64,000 bases of DNA from Auanema rhodensis (GCA_964057225.1 OZ059900.1:3048501-3112500); one strand, 5' to 3'. Counted from the first letter of the stretch, positions 38,599-53,000 are shown. A program made the numbers and translations. The notes: generated from the sequence alone by a model not told the origin.

Positions 38599-39641
38599 TA
38601 CTCGTAAATTTTGATCATATTCGGTGAGATTCGAGAATCAAACACACAATACACAAAATAAGTTTATTTTTACGAGTTTGCACTGATATTTATTTATTTT
38701 GATCAAAAAAGGTCGAAAATAGAAAGAATTTTTGAAATTTCCGAGTTTTGAGTCTAATTTGGCTAAATCGCTCATATATATAATCAAAAGCATAGTTTTA
38801 TTGTCTATGACAACAAAAGTCATCAATTAAACGCTAGTGATGTTTAAATACTGATTTTCGCTCAAATAGCATTACTACACTAAGTATGATCGTTTTTATG
38901 CCTTTAACACCATATACTCACCGATTTTTGGTACAAAATCTGTGATACTCGTAAATTTTGATCATATTCGGTGAGATTCGAGAATCAAACACACAATGCA
39001 CGAAATAAGTTTATTTTGACGAGTTTGCACTGATATTTATTCATTTTGATCAAAAAAGGTCGAAAATAGAAAGAATTTTTTAATTTTCCGAGTTTTGAGT
39101 CCAATTGGGCTAAATCGCTCATATATATGATCAAAAGCATAGTTTTACTGTCTATTATAACAAAAGTCTTCAAATATACACTAATGATGTGTAAATCACT
39201 GAATTTCACTCAAATAGCTTTACTACACTAAGTATGGTCGTTTTTATGCCTTTAACACCATATACTCACCGATTTTTGGTACAAAATCTGTAATACTCGT
39301 AAATTTTGATCATATTCGTTAAGATTTGAGAATCAAACATACAATACACAAAATCAGTCTATTTTTATGAGCTTGCACTGATATATATTCATTTTGATCA
39401 AAAAAGGTCGAAAATAGAGAGAATTTTTGAAATTTCCGAGTTTTGAGTCTAATTTGGCTAAATCGCTCATATATATGATCAAAAGCATAGTTTTACTGTC
39501 TATGATAACAAAAGTCTTCAAATATACACTAATAATGTGTAAATCACTGAATTTCACTCAAATAGCTTTACTACACTAAGTATGGTCGTTTTTATGCCTT
39601 TAACACCATATACTCACCGATTTTTGGTACAAAATCTGTGA
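38599..39641. repeat. Trimer K4-K2-K1, copy 1 (1043 bp)
   Basis: Units at 38599 (K4 with ACACAAAATAAG, TTTATTTTGATC, TATAATCAAAAG, AAGTATGATCG), 38946 (K2 with GAATTTTTTAATTTTCC and TCTATTATAAC) and 39294 (K1 with GAGAGAATTTTTG). The rare variants repeat 1043 bp later. Confidence 0.88.
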
Positions 39642-40684
39642 TACTCGTAAATTTTGATCATATTCGGTGAGATTCGAGAATCAAACACACAATACACAAA
39701 ATAAGTTTATTTTTACGAGTTTGCACTGATATTTATTTATTTTGATCAAAAAAGGTCGAAAATAGAAAGAATTTTTGAAATTTCCGAGTTTTGAGTCTAA
39801 TTTGGCTAAATCGCTCATATATAATATCAAAAGCATAGTTTTATTGTCTATGACAACAAAAGTCATCAATTAAACGCTAGTGATGTTTAAATACTGATTT
39901 TCGCTCAAATAGGATTACTACACTAAGTATGATCGTTTTTATGCCTTTAACACCATATACTCACCGATTTTTGGTACAAAATCTGTGATACTCGTAAATT
40001 TTGATCATATTCGGTGAGATTCGAGAATCAAACACACAATGCACGAAATAAGTTTATTTTGACGAGTTTGCACTGATATTTATTCATTTTGATCAAAAAA
40101 GGTCGAAAATAGAAAGAATTTTTTAATTTTCCGAGTTTTGAGTCCAATTGGGCTAAATCGCTCATATATATGATCAAAAGCATAGTTTTACTGTCTATTA
40201 TAACAAAAGTCTTCAAATATACACTAATGATGTGTAAATCACTGAATTTCACTCAAATAGCTTTACTACACTAAGTATGGTCGTTTTTATGCCTTTAACA
40301 CCATATACTCACCGATTTTTGGTACAAAATCTGTAATACTCGTAAATTTTGATCATATTCGTTAAGATTTGAGAATCAAACATACAATACACAAAATCAG
40401 TCTATTTTTATGAGCTTGCACTGATATATATTCATTTTGATCAAAAAAGGTCGAAAATAGAAAGAATTTTTGAAATTTCCGAGTTTTGAGTCTAATTTGG
40501 CTAAATCGCTCATATATATGATCAAAAGCATAGTTTTACTGTCTATGATAACAAAAGTCTTCAAATATACACTAATAATGTGTAAATCACTGAATTTCAC
40601 TCAAATAGCTTTACTACACTAAGTATGGTCGTTTTTATGCCTTTAACACCATATACTCAACGATTTTTGGTACAAAATCTGTAA
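39642..40684. repeat. Trimer K4-K2-K1, copy 2 (1043 bp)
   Basis: Same markers as copy 1. The K4 at 39642 has TATATAATATCAAAAG, one base further from the usual TATATGATC, so its third TGATCA core is lost. It also has AATAGGATTAC. The K1 at 40337 ends TCAACGATTT. Confidence 0.88.
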
Positions 40685-43117
40685 TACTCGTAAATTTTGA
40701 TCATATTCGTTAAGATTTGAGAATCAAACATACAATACAAAAAATCAGTCTATTTTTATGAGCTTGCACTGATATATATTCATTTTGATCAAAAAAGGTC
40801 GAAAATAGAAAGAATTTTTGAAATTTCCGAGTTTTGAGTCTAATTTGGCTAAATCGCTCATATACATGATCAGAAGCATAGTTTTATTGTCTATGACAAC
40901 AAAAGTTATCAATTAAACGCTAGTGATGTTTAAATACTGATTTTCGCTCAAATAGCATTACTACACTAAGTATGGTCGTTTTTATGCCTTTAACACCATA
41001 TACTCACCGATTTTTGGTACAAAATCTGTGATACTCGTAAATTTTGATCATATTCGGTGAGATTCGAGAATCAAACACACAATACACGGAATAAGTTTAT
41101 TTTTACGAGTTTGCACTGATATTTATTCATTTTGATCAAAAAAGGTCGAAAATAGAAAGAATTTTTGAAATTTCCGAGTTTTGAGTCTAATTTGGCTAAA
41201 TCGCTCATATATATGATCAAAAGCATAGTTTTACTGTCTATGATAACAAAAGTCTTCAAATATACACTAATAATGTGTAAATCACTGAATTTCACTCAAA
41301 TAGCATTACTACACTAAGTATGGTCGTTTTTATGCCTTTAACACCATATACTCACCGATTTTTGGTACAAAATCTGTGATACTCGTAAATTTTGATCATA
41401 TTCGGTGAGATTCGAGAATCAAACACACAATACACGAAATAAGTTTATTTTTACGAGTTTGCACTGATATTTATTCATTTTGATCAAAAAAGGTCGAAAA
41501 TAGAAAGAATTTTTGAAATTTCCGAGTTTTGAGTCTAATTTGGCTAAATCGCTCATATATATGATCAAAAGCATAGTTTTATTGTCTATGACAACAAAAG
41601 TCATCAATTAAACGCTAGTGATGTTTAAATACTGAATTTCGCTCAAATAGCATTACTACACTAAGTATGGTCGTTTTTATGCCTTTAACACCATATACTC
41701 ACCGATTTTTGGTACAAAATCTGTAATACTCGTAAATTTTGATCATATTCGTTAAGATTTGAGAATCAAACATACAATACACAAAATCAGTCAATTTTTA
41801 TGAGCTTGCACTGATATATATTCATTTTGATCAAAAAAGGTCGAAAATAGAAAGAATTTTTGAAATTTACGAGTTTTGAGTCTAATTTGGCTAAATCGCT
41901 CATATATATGATCAGAAGCATAGTTTTATTGTCTATGACAACGAAAGTCATTAATTAAACACTAATGATGTTTAAATCACTGAATTTCGCTCAAATAGCA
42001 TTACTACACTAAGTATGGTCGTTTTTATGCCTTTAACACCATATACTCACCGATTTTTGGTACAAAATCTGTAATACTCGTAAATTTTGATCATATTCGG
42101 TGAGATTCGAGAATCAAACACACAATACACGAAATAAGTTTATTTCGACGAGTTTGCACTGATATTTATTCATTTTGATCAAAAAAGGTCGAAAATAGAA
42201 AGAATTTTTGAATTTTCCGAGTTTTGAGTCCAATTGGGCTAAATCGCTCATATATATGATCAAAAGCATAGTTTTACTGTCTATGATAACAAAAGTCTTC
42301 AAATATACACTAATGATGTGTAAATCACTGAATTTCACTCAAATAGCTTTACTACACTAAGTATGGTCGTTTTTATGCCTTTAACACCATATACTCACTG
42401 ATTTTTGGTACAAAATCTGTGATACTCGTAAATTTTGATCATATTCGGTGAGATTCGAGAATCAAACATACAATACACAAAATCAGTCTATTTTTATGAG
42501 CTTGCACTGATATATATTCATTTTGATCAAAAAAGGTCGAAAATAGAAAGAATTTTTGAAATTTACGAGTTTTGAGTCTAATTTGGCTAAATCGCTCATA
42601 TATATGATCAGAAGCATAGTTTTTTTGTCTATGACAACAAAAGTCATTAGTTAAACACTAATGATGTTTAAATCACTAAATTTCGCTCAAATAGCATTAC
42701 TACACTAAGTATGGTCGTTTTTATGCCTTTAACACCATATACTCACCGATTTTTGGTACAAAATCTGTAATACTCGTAAATTTTGATCATATTCGTTAAG
42801 ATTTGAGAATCAAACATACAATACACAAAATCAGTCTATTTTTATGAGCTCGCACTGATATATATTCATTTTGATCAAAAAAGGTCGAAAATAGAAAGAA
42901 TTTTTGAATTTTCCGAGTTTTGAGTCCAATTGGGCTAAATCGCTCATATATATGATCAAAAGCATAGTTTTACTGTCTATGATAACAAAAGTCTTCAAAT
43001 ATACACTAATGATGTGTAAATACTGATTTTCGCTCAAATAGCATTACTACACTAAGTATGATCGTTTTTATGCCTTTAACACCGTATACTCACCGATTTT
43101 TGGTACAAAATCTGTGA
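40685..43117. repeat. Mixed segment K6-K3-K4-K5-K2-K5-hybrid
   Basis: Units at 40685 (K6 with AAAAGTTATCAATT), 41032 (K3 with ACACGGAATAAG), 41380, 41727, 42075, 42423 and 42771. The K5 at 42423 has CATAGTTTTTTTGTC and GTCATTAGTTAAAC, and 42771 has GAGCTCGCACTG. These markers otherwise occur only in the K5-K5* pairs between 17737 and 28863. Confidence 0.8.
42771..43117 (+). repeat. Three-part mosaic monomer (347 bp)
   Basis: Left: K5* (ACACAAAATCAG, GAGCTCGCACTG). Middle and right: K2 (TCCAATTGGGCT, TCTTCAAATATACACTAATG, GATGTG). Final part: K4 (TAAATACTGATTTTCGC and AAGTATGATCG, the latter typical of 38599 and 39642). The second switch lies just before the deleted C, so the one-base deletion is combined here with a K1/K2 right half, which I saw nowhere else. 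Confidence 0.82.
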
Positions 43118-44160
43118 TACTCGTAAATTTTGATCATATTCGGTGAGATTTGAGACTCAAACACACAATGCACGAAATAAGTTTATTTTGACGAGTTTGC
43201 ACTGATATTTATTCATTTTGATCAAAAAAGGTCGAAAATAGAAAGAATTTTTTAATTTTCCGAGTTTTGAGTCCAATTGGGCTAAATCGCTCATATATAT
43301 GATCAAAAGCATAGTTTTACTGTCTATTATAACAAAAGTCTTCAAATATACACTAATGATGTGTAAATCACTGAATTTCACTCAAATAGCTTTACTACAC
43401 TAAGTATGGTCGTTTTTATGCCTTTAACACCATATACTCACCGATTTTTGGTACAAAATCTGTGATACTCGTAACTTTTGATCATATTCGGTGAGATTTG
43501 AGAATCAAACACACAATGCACGAAATAAGTTTATTTTGACGAGTTTGCACTGATATTTATTCATTTTGATCAAAAAAGGTCGAAAATAGAAAGAATTTTT
43601 GAAATTTCCGAGTTTTGAGTCTAATTTGGCTAAATCGCTCATATACATGATCAGAAGCATAGTTTTATTGTCTATGACAACAAAAGTTATCAATTAAACG
43701 CTAGTGATGTTTAAATACTGATTTTCGCTCAAATAGCATTACTACACTAAGTATGGTCGTTTTTATGCCTTTAACACCATATACTCACCGATTTTTGGTA
43801 CAAAATCTGTGATACTCGTAAATTTTGATCATATTCGGTGAGATTCGAGAATCAAACACACAATACACGGAATAAGTTTATTTTTACGAGTTTGCACTGA
43901 TATTTATTCATTTTGATCAAAAAAGGTCGAAAATAGAAAGAATTTTTGAAATTTCCGAGTTTTGAGTCTAATTTGGCTAAATCGCTCATATATATGATCA
44001 AAAGCATAGTTTTACTGTCTATGATAACAAAAGTCTTCAAATATACACTAATAATGTGTAAATCACTGAATTTCACTCAAATAGCATTACTACACTAAGT
44101 ATGGTCGTTTTTATGCCTTTAACACCATATACTCACCGATTTTTGGTACAAAATCTGTGA
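43118..44160. repeat. Rearranged copy of the 39989-41379 segment
   Basis: Units at 43118 (K2 with GAATTTTTTAATTTTCC and TCTATTATAAC, as at 38946 and 39989), 43466 (K2 left half, K6 right half with AAAAGTTATCAATT, as at 40685) and 43813 (K3 with ACACGGAATAAG, as at 41032). These rare variants occur in the same order as 3 kb upstream, with the intervening K1 lost and a hybrid at the join. Confidence 0.82.
43466..43812 (+). repeat. Hybrid monomer: K2 left half, K6 right half (347 bp)
   Basis: It has AATGCACGAAATAAG, TTTTGACGAG and GATATTTATTC (K2), then GAAATTTCCGAG, TCTAATTTGGCT, CATATACATGATCAGAAG and AAAAGTTATCAATT (K6 of the 40685 type). It also has private TCGTAACTTTTG. It probably formed when the K1 unit between K2 and K6 was removed by unequal exchange. 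Confidence 0.8.
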
Positions 44161-47100
44161 TACTCGTAAATTTTGATCATATTCGGTGAGATTCGAGAAT
44201 CAAACATACAATACACAAAATCAGTCTATTTTTATGAGCTTGCACTGATATATATTCATTTTGATCAAAAAAGGTCGAAAATAGAAAGAATTTTTGAAAT
44301 TTACGAGTTTTGAGTCTAATTTGGCTAAATCGTTCATATATATGATCAGAAGCATAGTTTTATTGTCTATGACAACGAAAGTCATTAATTAAACACTAAT
44401 GATGTTTAAATCACTAAATTTCGCTCAAATAGCATTACTACACTAAGTATGGTCGTTTTTATGCCTTTAACACCATATACTCACCGATTTTTGGTACAAA
44501 ATCTGTAATACTCGTAAATTTTGATCATATTCGGTGAGATTCGAGAATCAAACACACAATACACGAAATAAGTTTATTTTGGCGAGTTTGCACTGATATT
44601 TATTCAATTTGATCAAAAAAGGTCGAAAATAGAAAGAATTTTTGAATTTTCCGAGTTTTGAGTCCAATTGGGCTAAATCGCTCATATATATGATCAAAAG
44701 CATAGTTTTACTGTCTATGATAACAAAAGTCTTCAAATATACACTAATGATGTGTAAATCACTGAATTTCACTCAAATAGCATTACTACACTAAGTATGG
44801 TCGTTTTTATGCCTTTAACACCATATACTCACCGATTTTTGGTACAAAATCTGTGATACTCGTAAATTTTGATCATATTCGGTGAGATTCGAGAATCAAA
44901 CACACAATACACGAAATAAGTTTATTTTTACGAGTTTGCACTGATATTTATTCATTTTGATCAAAAAAGGTCGAAAATAGAAAGAATTTTTGAAATTTCC
45001 GAGTTTTGAGTCTAATTTGGCTAAATCGCTCATATATATGATCAAAAGCATAGTTTTATTGTCTATGACAACAAAAGTCATCAATTAAACGCTAGTGATG
45101 TTTAAATACTGAATTTCGCTCAAATAGCATTACTACACTAAGTATGGTCGTTTTTATGCCTTTAACACCATATACTCACCGATTTTTGGTACAAAATCTG
45201 TAATACTCGTAAATTTTGATCATATTCGTTAAGATTTGAGAATCAAACATACAATACACAAAATCAGTCCATTTTTATGAGCTTGCACTGATATATATTC
45301 ATTTTGATCAAAAAAGGTCGAAAATAGAAAGAATTTTTGAAATTTACGAGTTTTGAGTCTAATTTGGCTAAATCGCTCATATATATGATCAGAAGCATAG
45401 TTTTATTGTCTATGACAACGAAAGTCATTAATTAAACACTAATGATGTTTAAATCACTAAATTTCGCTCAAATAGCATTACTACACTAAGTATGGTCGTT
45501 TTTATGCCTTTAACACCATATACTCACCGATTTTTGGTACAAAATCTGTAATACTCGTAAATTTTGATCATATTCGGTGAGATTCGAGAATCAAACACAC
45601 AATACACGAAATAAGTTTATTTTGACGAGTTTGCACTGATATTTATTCATTTTGATCAAAAAAGGTCGAAAATAGAAAGAATTTTTGAATTTTCCGAGTT
45701 TTGAGTCCAATTGGGCTAAATCGCTCATATATATGATCAAAAGCATAGTGTTACTGTCTATGATAACAAAAGTTTTCAAATATACACTAATGATGTGTAA
45801 ATCACTGAATTTCACTCAAATAGCTTTACTACACTAAGTATGGTCGTTTTTATGCCTTTAACACCATATACTCACCGATTTTTGGTACAAAATCTGTGAT
45901 ACTCGTAAATTTTGATCATATTCGGTGAGATTCGAGAATCAAACATACAATACACAAAATCAGTCTATTTTTATGAGCTTGCACTGATATATATTCATTT
46001 TGATCAAAAAAGGTCGAAAATAGAAAGAATTTTTGAAATTTACGAGTTTTGAGTCTAATTTGGCTAAATCGCTCATATATATGATCAGAAGCATAGTTTT
46101 ATTGTCTATGACAACGAAAGTCATTAATTAAACACTAATGATGTTTAAATCACTAAATTTCGCTCAAATAGCATTACTACACTAAGTATGGTCGTTTTTA
46201 TGCCTTTAACACCATATACTCACCGATTTTTGGTACAAAATCTGTAATACTCGTAAATTTTGATCATATTCGGTGAGATTCGAGAATCAAACACACAATA
46301 CACGAAATAAGTTTATTTTGACGAGTTTGCACTGATATTTATTCATTTTGATCAAAAAAGGTCGAAAATAGAAAGAATTTTTGAATTTTCCGAGTTTTGA
46401 GTCCAATTGGGCTAAATCGCTCATATATATGATCAAAAGCATAGTTTTACTGTCTATGATAACAAAAGTCTTCAAATATACACTAATGATGTGTAAATCA
46501 CTGAATTTCACTCAAATAGCTTTACTACACTAAGTATGGTCGTTTTTATGCCTTTAACACCATATACTCACCGATTTTTGGTACAAAATCTGTGATACTC
46601 GTAAATTTTGATCATATTCGTTAAGATTTGAGAATCAAACATACAATACACAAAATCAGTCTATTTTTATGAGCTTGCACTGATATATATTCATTTTGAT
46701 CAAAAAAGGTCGAAAATAGAAAGAATTTTTGAAATTTACGAGTTTTGAGTCTAATTTGGCTAAATCGCTCATATATATGATCAAAAGCATAGTTTTACTG
46801 TCTATTATAACAAAAGTCTTCAAATATACACTAATAATGTGTAAATCACTGAATTTCACTCAAATAGCTTTACTACACTAAGTATGGTCGTTTTTATGCC
46901 TTTAACACCATATACTCAACGATTTTTGGTACAAAATCTGTGATACTCGTAAATTTTGATCATATTCGGTGAGATTCGAGAATCAAACATACAATACACA
47001 AAATCAGTCTATTTTTATGAGCTTGCACTGATATATATTCATTTTGATCAAAAAAGGTCGAAAATAGAAAGAATTTTTGAAATTTACGAGTTTTGAGTCT

Positions 47101-50072
47101 AATTTGGCTAAATCGCTCATATATATGATCAGAAGCATAGGTGTATTGTCTATGACAACAAAAGTCATTAATTAAACACTAATGATGTTTAAATCACTAA
47201 ATTTCGCTCTAATAGCATTACTACACTAAGTATGGTCGTTTTTATGCCTTTAACACCATATACTCACCGATTTTTGGTACAAAATCTGTGATACTCGTAA
47301 ATTTTGATCATATTCGGTGAGATTCGAGAATCAAACACACAATACACGAAATAAGTTTATTTTTACGAGTTTGCACTGATATTTATTCATTTTGATCAAA
47401 AAAGGTCGAAAATAGAAAGAATTTTTGAAATTTCCGAGTTTTGAGTCTAATTTGGCTAAATCGCTCATATATATGATCAAAAGCATAGTTTTATTGTCTA
47501 TGACAACAAAAGTCATCAATTAAACGCTAGTGATGTTTAAATACTGAATTTCGCTCAAATAGCATTACTACACTAAGTATGGTCGTTTTTATGCCTTTAA
47601 CACCATATACTCACCGATTTTTGGTACAAAATCTGTGATACTCGTAAATTTTGATCATATTCGGTGAGATTCGAGAATCAAACACACAATACACGAAATA
47701 AGTTTATTTTTACGAGTTTGCACTGATATTTATTCATTTTGATCAAAAAAGGTCGAAAATAGAAAGAATTTTTGAAATTTCCGAGTTTTGAGTCTAATTT
47801 GGCTAAATCGCTCATATATATGATCAAAAGCATAGTTTTATTGTCTATGACAACAAAAGTCATCAATTAAACGCTAGTGATGTTTAAATACTGATTTTCG
47901 CTCAAATAGCATTACTACACTAAGTATGGTCGTTTTTATGCCTTTAACACCATATACTCACCGATTTTTGGTACAAAATCTGTAATACTCGTAAATTTTG
48001 ATCATATTCGTTAAGATTTGAGAATCAAACATACAATACACAAAATCAGTCTATTTTTATGAGCTTGCACTGATATATATTCATTTTGATCAAAAAAGGT
48101 CGAAAATAGAAAGAATTTTTGAAATTTACGAGTTTTGAGTCTAATTTGGCTAAATCGCTCATATATATGATCAGAAGCATAGTTTTATTGTCTATGACAA
48201 CGAAAGTCATTAATTAAACACTAATGATGTTTAAATCACTAAATTTCGCTCAAATAGCATTACTACACTAAGTATGGTCGTTTTTATGCCTTTAACACCA
48301 TATACTCACCGATTTTTGGTACAAAATCTGTGATACTCGTAAATTTTGATCATATTCGGTGAGATTCGAGAATCAAACACACAATACACGAAATAAGTTT
48401 ATTTTTATGAGTTTGCACTGATATTTATTCATTTTGATCAAAAAAGGTCGAAAATAGAAAGAATTTTTGAAATTTCCGAGTTTTGAGTCTAATTTGGCTA
48501 AATCGCTCATATATATGATCAAAAGCATAGTTTTATTGTCTATGACAACAAAAGTCATCAATTAAACGCTAGTGATGTTTAAATACTGATTTTCGCTCAA
48601 ATAGCATTACTACACTAAGTATGGTCGTTTTTATGCCTTTAACACCATATACTCACCGATTTTTGGTACAAAATCTGTAATACTCGTAAATTTTGATCAT
48701 ATTCGTTAAGATTTGAGAATCAAACATACAATACACAAAATCAGTCTATTTTTATGAGCTTGCACTGATATATATTCATTTTGATCAAAAAAGGTCGAAA
48801 ATAGAAAGAATTTTTGAAATTTACGAGTTTTGAGTCTAATTTGGCTAAATCGCTCATATATATGATCAGAAGCATAGTTTTATTGTCTATGACAACGAAA
48901 GTCATTAATTAAACACTAATGATGTTTAAATCACTAAATTTCGCTCAAATAGCATTACTACACTAAGTATGGTCGTTTTTATGCCTTTAACACCATATAC
49001 TCACCGATTTTTGGTACAAAATCTGTAATACTCGTAAATTTCGATCATATTCGGTGAGATTCGAGAATCAAACACACAATACACGAAATAAGTTTATTTT
49101 GACGAGTTTGCACTGATATTTATTCATTTTGATCAAAAAAGGTCGAAAATAGAAAGAATTTTTGAATTTTCCGAGTTTTGAGTCCAATTGGGCTAAATCG
49201 CTCATATATATGATCAAAAGCATAGTTTTACTGTCTATGATAACAAAAGTCTTCAAATATACACTAATGATGTGTAAATCACTGAATTTCACTCAAATAG
49301 CTTTACTACACTAAGTATGGTCGTTTTAATGCCTTTAACACCATATACTCACCGATTTTTGGTACAAAATCTGTGATACTCGTAAATTTTGATCATATTC
49401 GGTGAGATTCGAGAATCAAACATACAATACACAAAATCAGTCTATTTTTATGAGCTTGCACTGATATATATTCATTTTGATCAAAAAAGGTCGAAAATAG
49501 AAAGAATTTTTGAAATTTACGAGTTTTGAGTCTAATTTGGCTAAATCGCTCATATATATGATCAGAAGCATAGTTTTATTGTCTATGACAACGAAAGTCA
49601 TTAATTAAACACTAATGATGTTTAAATCACTAAATTTCGCTCAAATAGCATTACTACACTAAGTATGGTCGTTTTTATGCCTTTAACACCATATACTCAC
49701 CGATTTTTGGTACAAAATCTGTAATACTCGTAAATTTTGATCATATTCGGTGAGATTCGAGAATCAAACACACAATACACGAAATAAGTTTATTTTGACG
49801 AGTTTGCACTGATATTTATTCATTTTGATCAAAAAAGGTCGAAAATAGAAAGAATTTTTGAATTTTCCGAGTTTTGAGTCCAATTGGGCTAAATCGCTCA
49901 TATATATGATCAAAAGCATAGTTTTACTGTCTATGATAACAAAAGTCTTCAAATATACACTAATGATGTGTAAATCACTGAATTTCACTCAAATAGCTTT
50001 ACTACACTAAGTATGGTCGTTTTTATGCCTTTAACACCATATACTCACCGATTTTTGGTACAAAATCTGTAA
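44161..50072. repeat. K5-rich domain alternating with K2 and K4
   Basis: Seventeen monomers: K5-K2-K4-K5-K2-K5-K2-K1-K5-K4-K4-K5-K4-K5-K2-K5-K2. The four-unit K5-K2-K5-K2 stretches at 45204-46595 and 48681-50072 lie 3477 bp apart. K2 here has AATACACG rather than AATGCACG, and several K5 units start GGTGAGATTCGAG, so left ends have been exchanged with K3. Private changes include TTGGCGAGTTTGC (44509), TCTATGATAACAAAAGTTTTC (45552) and CATAGGTGTATTG (46944). Confidence 0.8.
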
Positions 50073-53000
50073 TACTCGTAAATTTTGATCATATTCGTTA
50101 AGATTTGAGAATCAAACATACAATACACAAAATCAGTCTATTTTTATGAGCTTGCACTGATATATATTCAATTTGATCAAAAAAGGTCGAAAATAGAAAG
50201 AATTTTTGAAATTTCCGAGTTTTGAGTCTAATTTGGCTAAATCGCTCATATATATGATCAAACGCATAGTTTTATTGTCTATGACAACAAAAGTCATCAA
50301 TTAAACGCTAGTGATGTTTAAATACTGAATTTCGCTCAAATAGCATTACTACACTAAGTATGGTCGTTTTTATGCCTTTAACACCATATACTCACCGATT
50401 TTTGGTACAAAATCTGTAATACTCGTAAATTTTGATCATATTCGTTAAGATTTGAAAATCAAACACACAATAAACAAAATCAGTCTATTTTTATGAGTTT
50501 GCACTGATATATATTCATTTTGATCAAAAAAGGTCGAAAATAGAAAGAATTTTTGAATTTTCCGAGTTTTGAGTCCAATTGGGCTAAATCGCTCATATAT
50601 ATAATCAAAAGCATAGTTTTACTGTCTATGATAACAAAAGTCTTCAAATATACACTAATAATGTGTAAATCACTGAATTTCACTCAAATAGCTTTACTAC
50701 ACTAAGTATGGTCGTTTTTATGCTTTTAACACCATATACTCAACGATTTTTGGTACAAAATCTGTAATACTCGTAAATTTTGATCATATTCGTTAAGATT
50801 TGAGAATCAAACATACAATACACAAAATCAGTCTATTTTTATGAGCTTGCACTGATATATATTCATTTTGATCAAAAAAGGTCGAAAATAGAAAGAATTT
50901 TTGAAATTTCCGAGTTTTGAGTCTAATTTGGCTAAATCGCTCATATACATGATCAGAAGCATAGTTTTATTGTCTATGACAACAAAAGTCATCAATTAAA
51001 CGCTAGTGATGTTTAAATACTGATTTTCGCTCAAATAGCATTACTACACTAAGTATGGTCGTTTTTATGCCTTTAACACCATATACTCACCGATTTTTGG
51101 TACAAAATCTGTAATACTCGTAAATTTTGATCATATTCGTTAAGATTCGAAAATCAAACACACAATACACGAAATAAGTTTATTTTGACGAGTTTGCACT
51201 GATATTTATTCATTTTGATCAAAAAAGGTCGAAAATAGAAAGAATTTTTGAATTTTCCGAGTTTTGAGTCCAATTGGGCTAAATCGCTCATATATATGAT
51301 CAAAAGCATAGTTTTACTGTCTATGATAACAAAAGTCTTCAAATATACACTAATGATGTGTAAATCACTGAATTTCACTCAAATAGCTTTACTACACTAA
51401 GTATGGTCGTTTTTATGCCTTTAACACCATATACTCACCGATTTTTGGTACAAAATCTGTGATACTCGTAAATTTTGATCATATTCGGTGAGATTCGAGA
51501 ATCAAACATACAATACACAAAATCAGTCTATTTTTATGAGCTTGCACTGATATATATTCATTTTGATCAAAAAAGGTCGAAAATAGAAAGAATTTTTGAA
51601 ATTTCCGAGTTTTGAGTCTAATTTGGCTAAATCGCTCATATACATGATCAGAAGCATAGTTTTATTGTCTATGACAACAAAAGTCATCAATTGAACGCTA
51701 GTGATGTTTAAATACTGATTTTCGCTCAAATAGCATTACTACACTAAGTATGGTCGTTTTTATGCCTTTAACACCATATACTCACCGATTTTTGCTACAA
51801 AATCTGTGATACTCGTAAATTTTGATCATATTCGGTGAGATTCGAGGATCGAACACACAATACACGAAATAAGTTTATTTTGACGAGTTTGCACTGATAT
51901 TTATTCATTTTGATCAAAAAAGGTCGAAAATAGAAAGAATTTTTGAATTTTCCGAGTTTTGAGTCCAATTGGGCTAAATCGCTCATATATATGATCAAAA
52001 GCATAGTTTTACTGTCTATGATAACAAAAGTCTTCAAATATACACTAATGATGTGTAAATCACTGAATTTCACTCAAATAGCTTTACTACACTAAGTATG
52101 GTCGTTTTTATGCCTTTAACACCATATACTCACCGATTTTTGGTACAAAATCTGTAATACTCGTAAATTTTGATCATATTCGGTGAGATTCGAGAATCAA
52201 ACACACAATACACGAAATAAGTTTATTTTGACGAGTTTGCACTGATATTTATTCATTTTGATCAAAAAATGTCGAAAATAGAAAGAATTTTTGAATTTTC
52301 CGAGTTTTGAGTCCAATTGGGCTACATCGCTCATATATATGATCAAAAGCATAGTTTTACTGTCTATGATAACAAAAGTCTTCAAATATACACTAATGAT
52401 GTGTAAATCACTGAATTTCACTCAAATAGCTTTACTACACTAAGTATGGTCGTTTTTATGCCTTTAACACCATATACTCACCGATTTTTGGTACAAAATC
52501 TGTAATACTCGTAAATTTTGATCATATTCGTTAAGATTTGAGAATCAAACATACAATACACAAAATCAGTCTATTTTTATGAGCTTGCACTGATATATAT
52601 TCAATTTGATCAAAAAAGGTCGAAAATAGAAAGAATTTTTGAAATTTCCGAGTTTTGAGTCTAATTTGGCTAAATCGCTCATATATATGATCAAAAGCAT
52701 AGTTTTATTATCTATGACAACAAAAGTCATCAATTAAACGCTAGTGATGTTTAAATACTGAATTTCGCTCAAATAGCATTACTACACTAAGTATGGTCGT
52801 TTTTATGCCTTTAACACCATATACTCACCGATTTTTGGTACAAAATCTGTAATACTCGTAAATTTTGATCATATTCGTTAAGATTTGAGAATCTAACATA
52901 CAATACACAAAATCAGTCTATTTTTATGAGCTTGCACTGATATATATTCATTTTGATCAAAAAAGGTCGAAAATAGAAAGAATTTTTGAAATTTACGAGT

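Noticed and set aside
51795-52073. A longer 92-codon minus-strand frame extending across a monomer border.
   Set aside because: It arises from private substitutions near that border (TTTTGCTACAAAATC, GAGGATCGAAC) that change where the usual frame begins. It is still the same repeat-derived frame.
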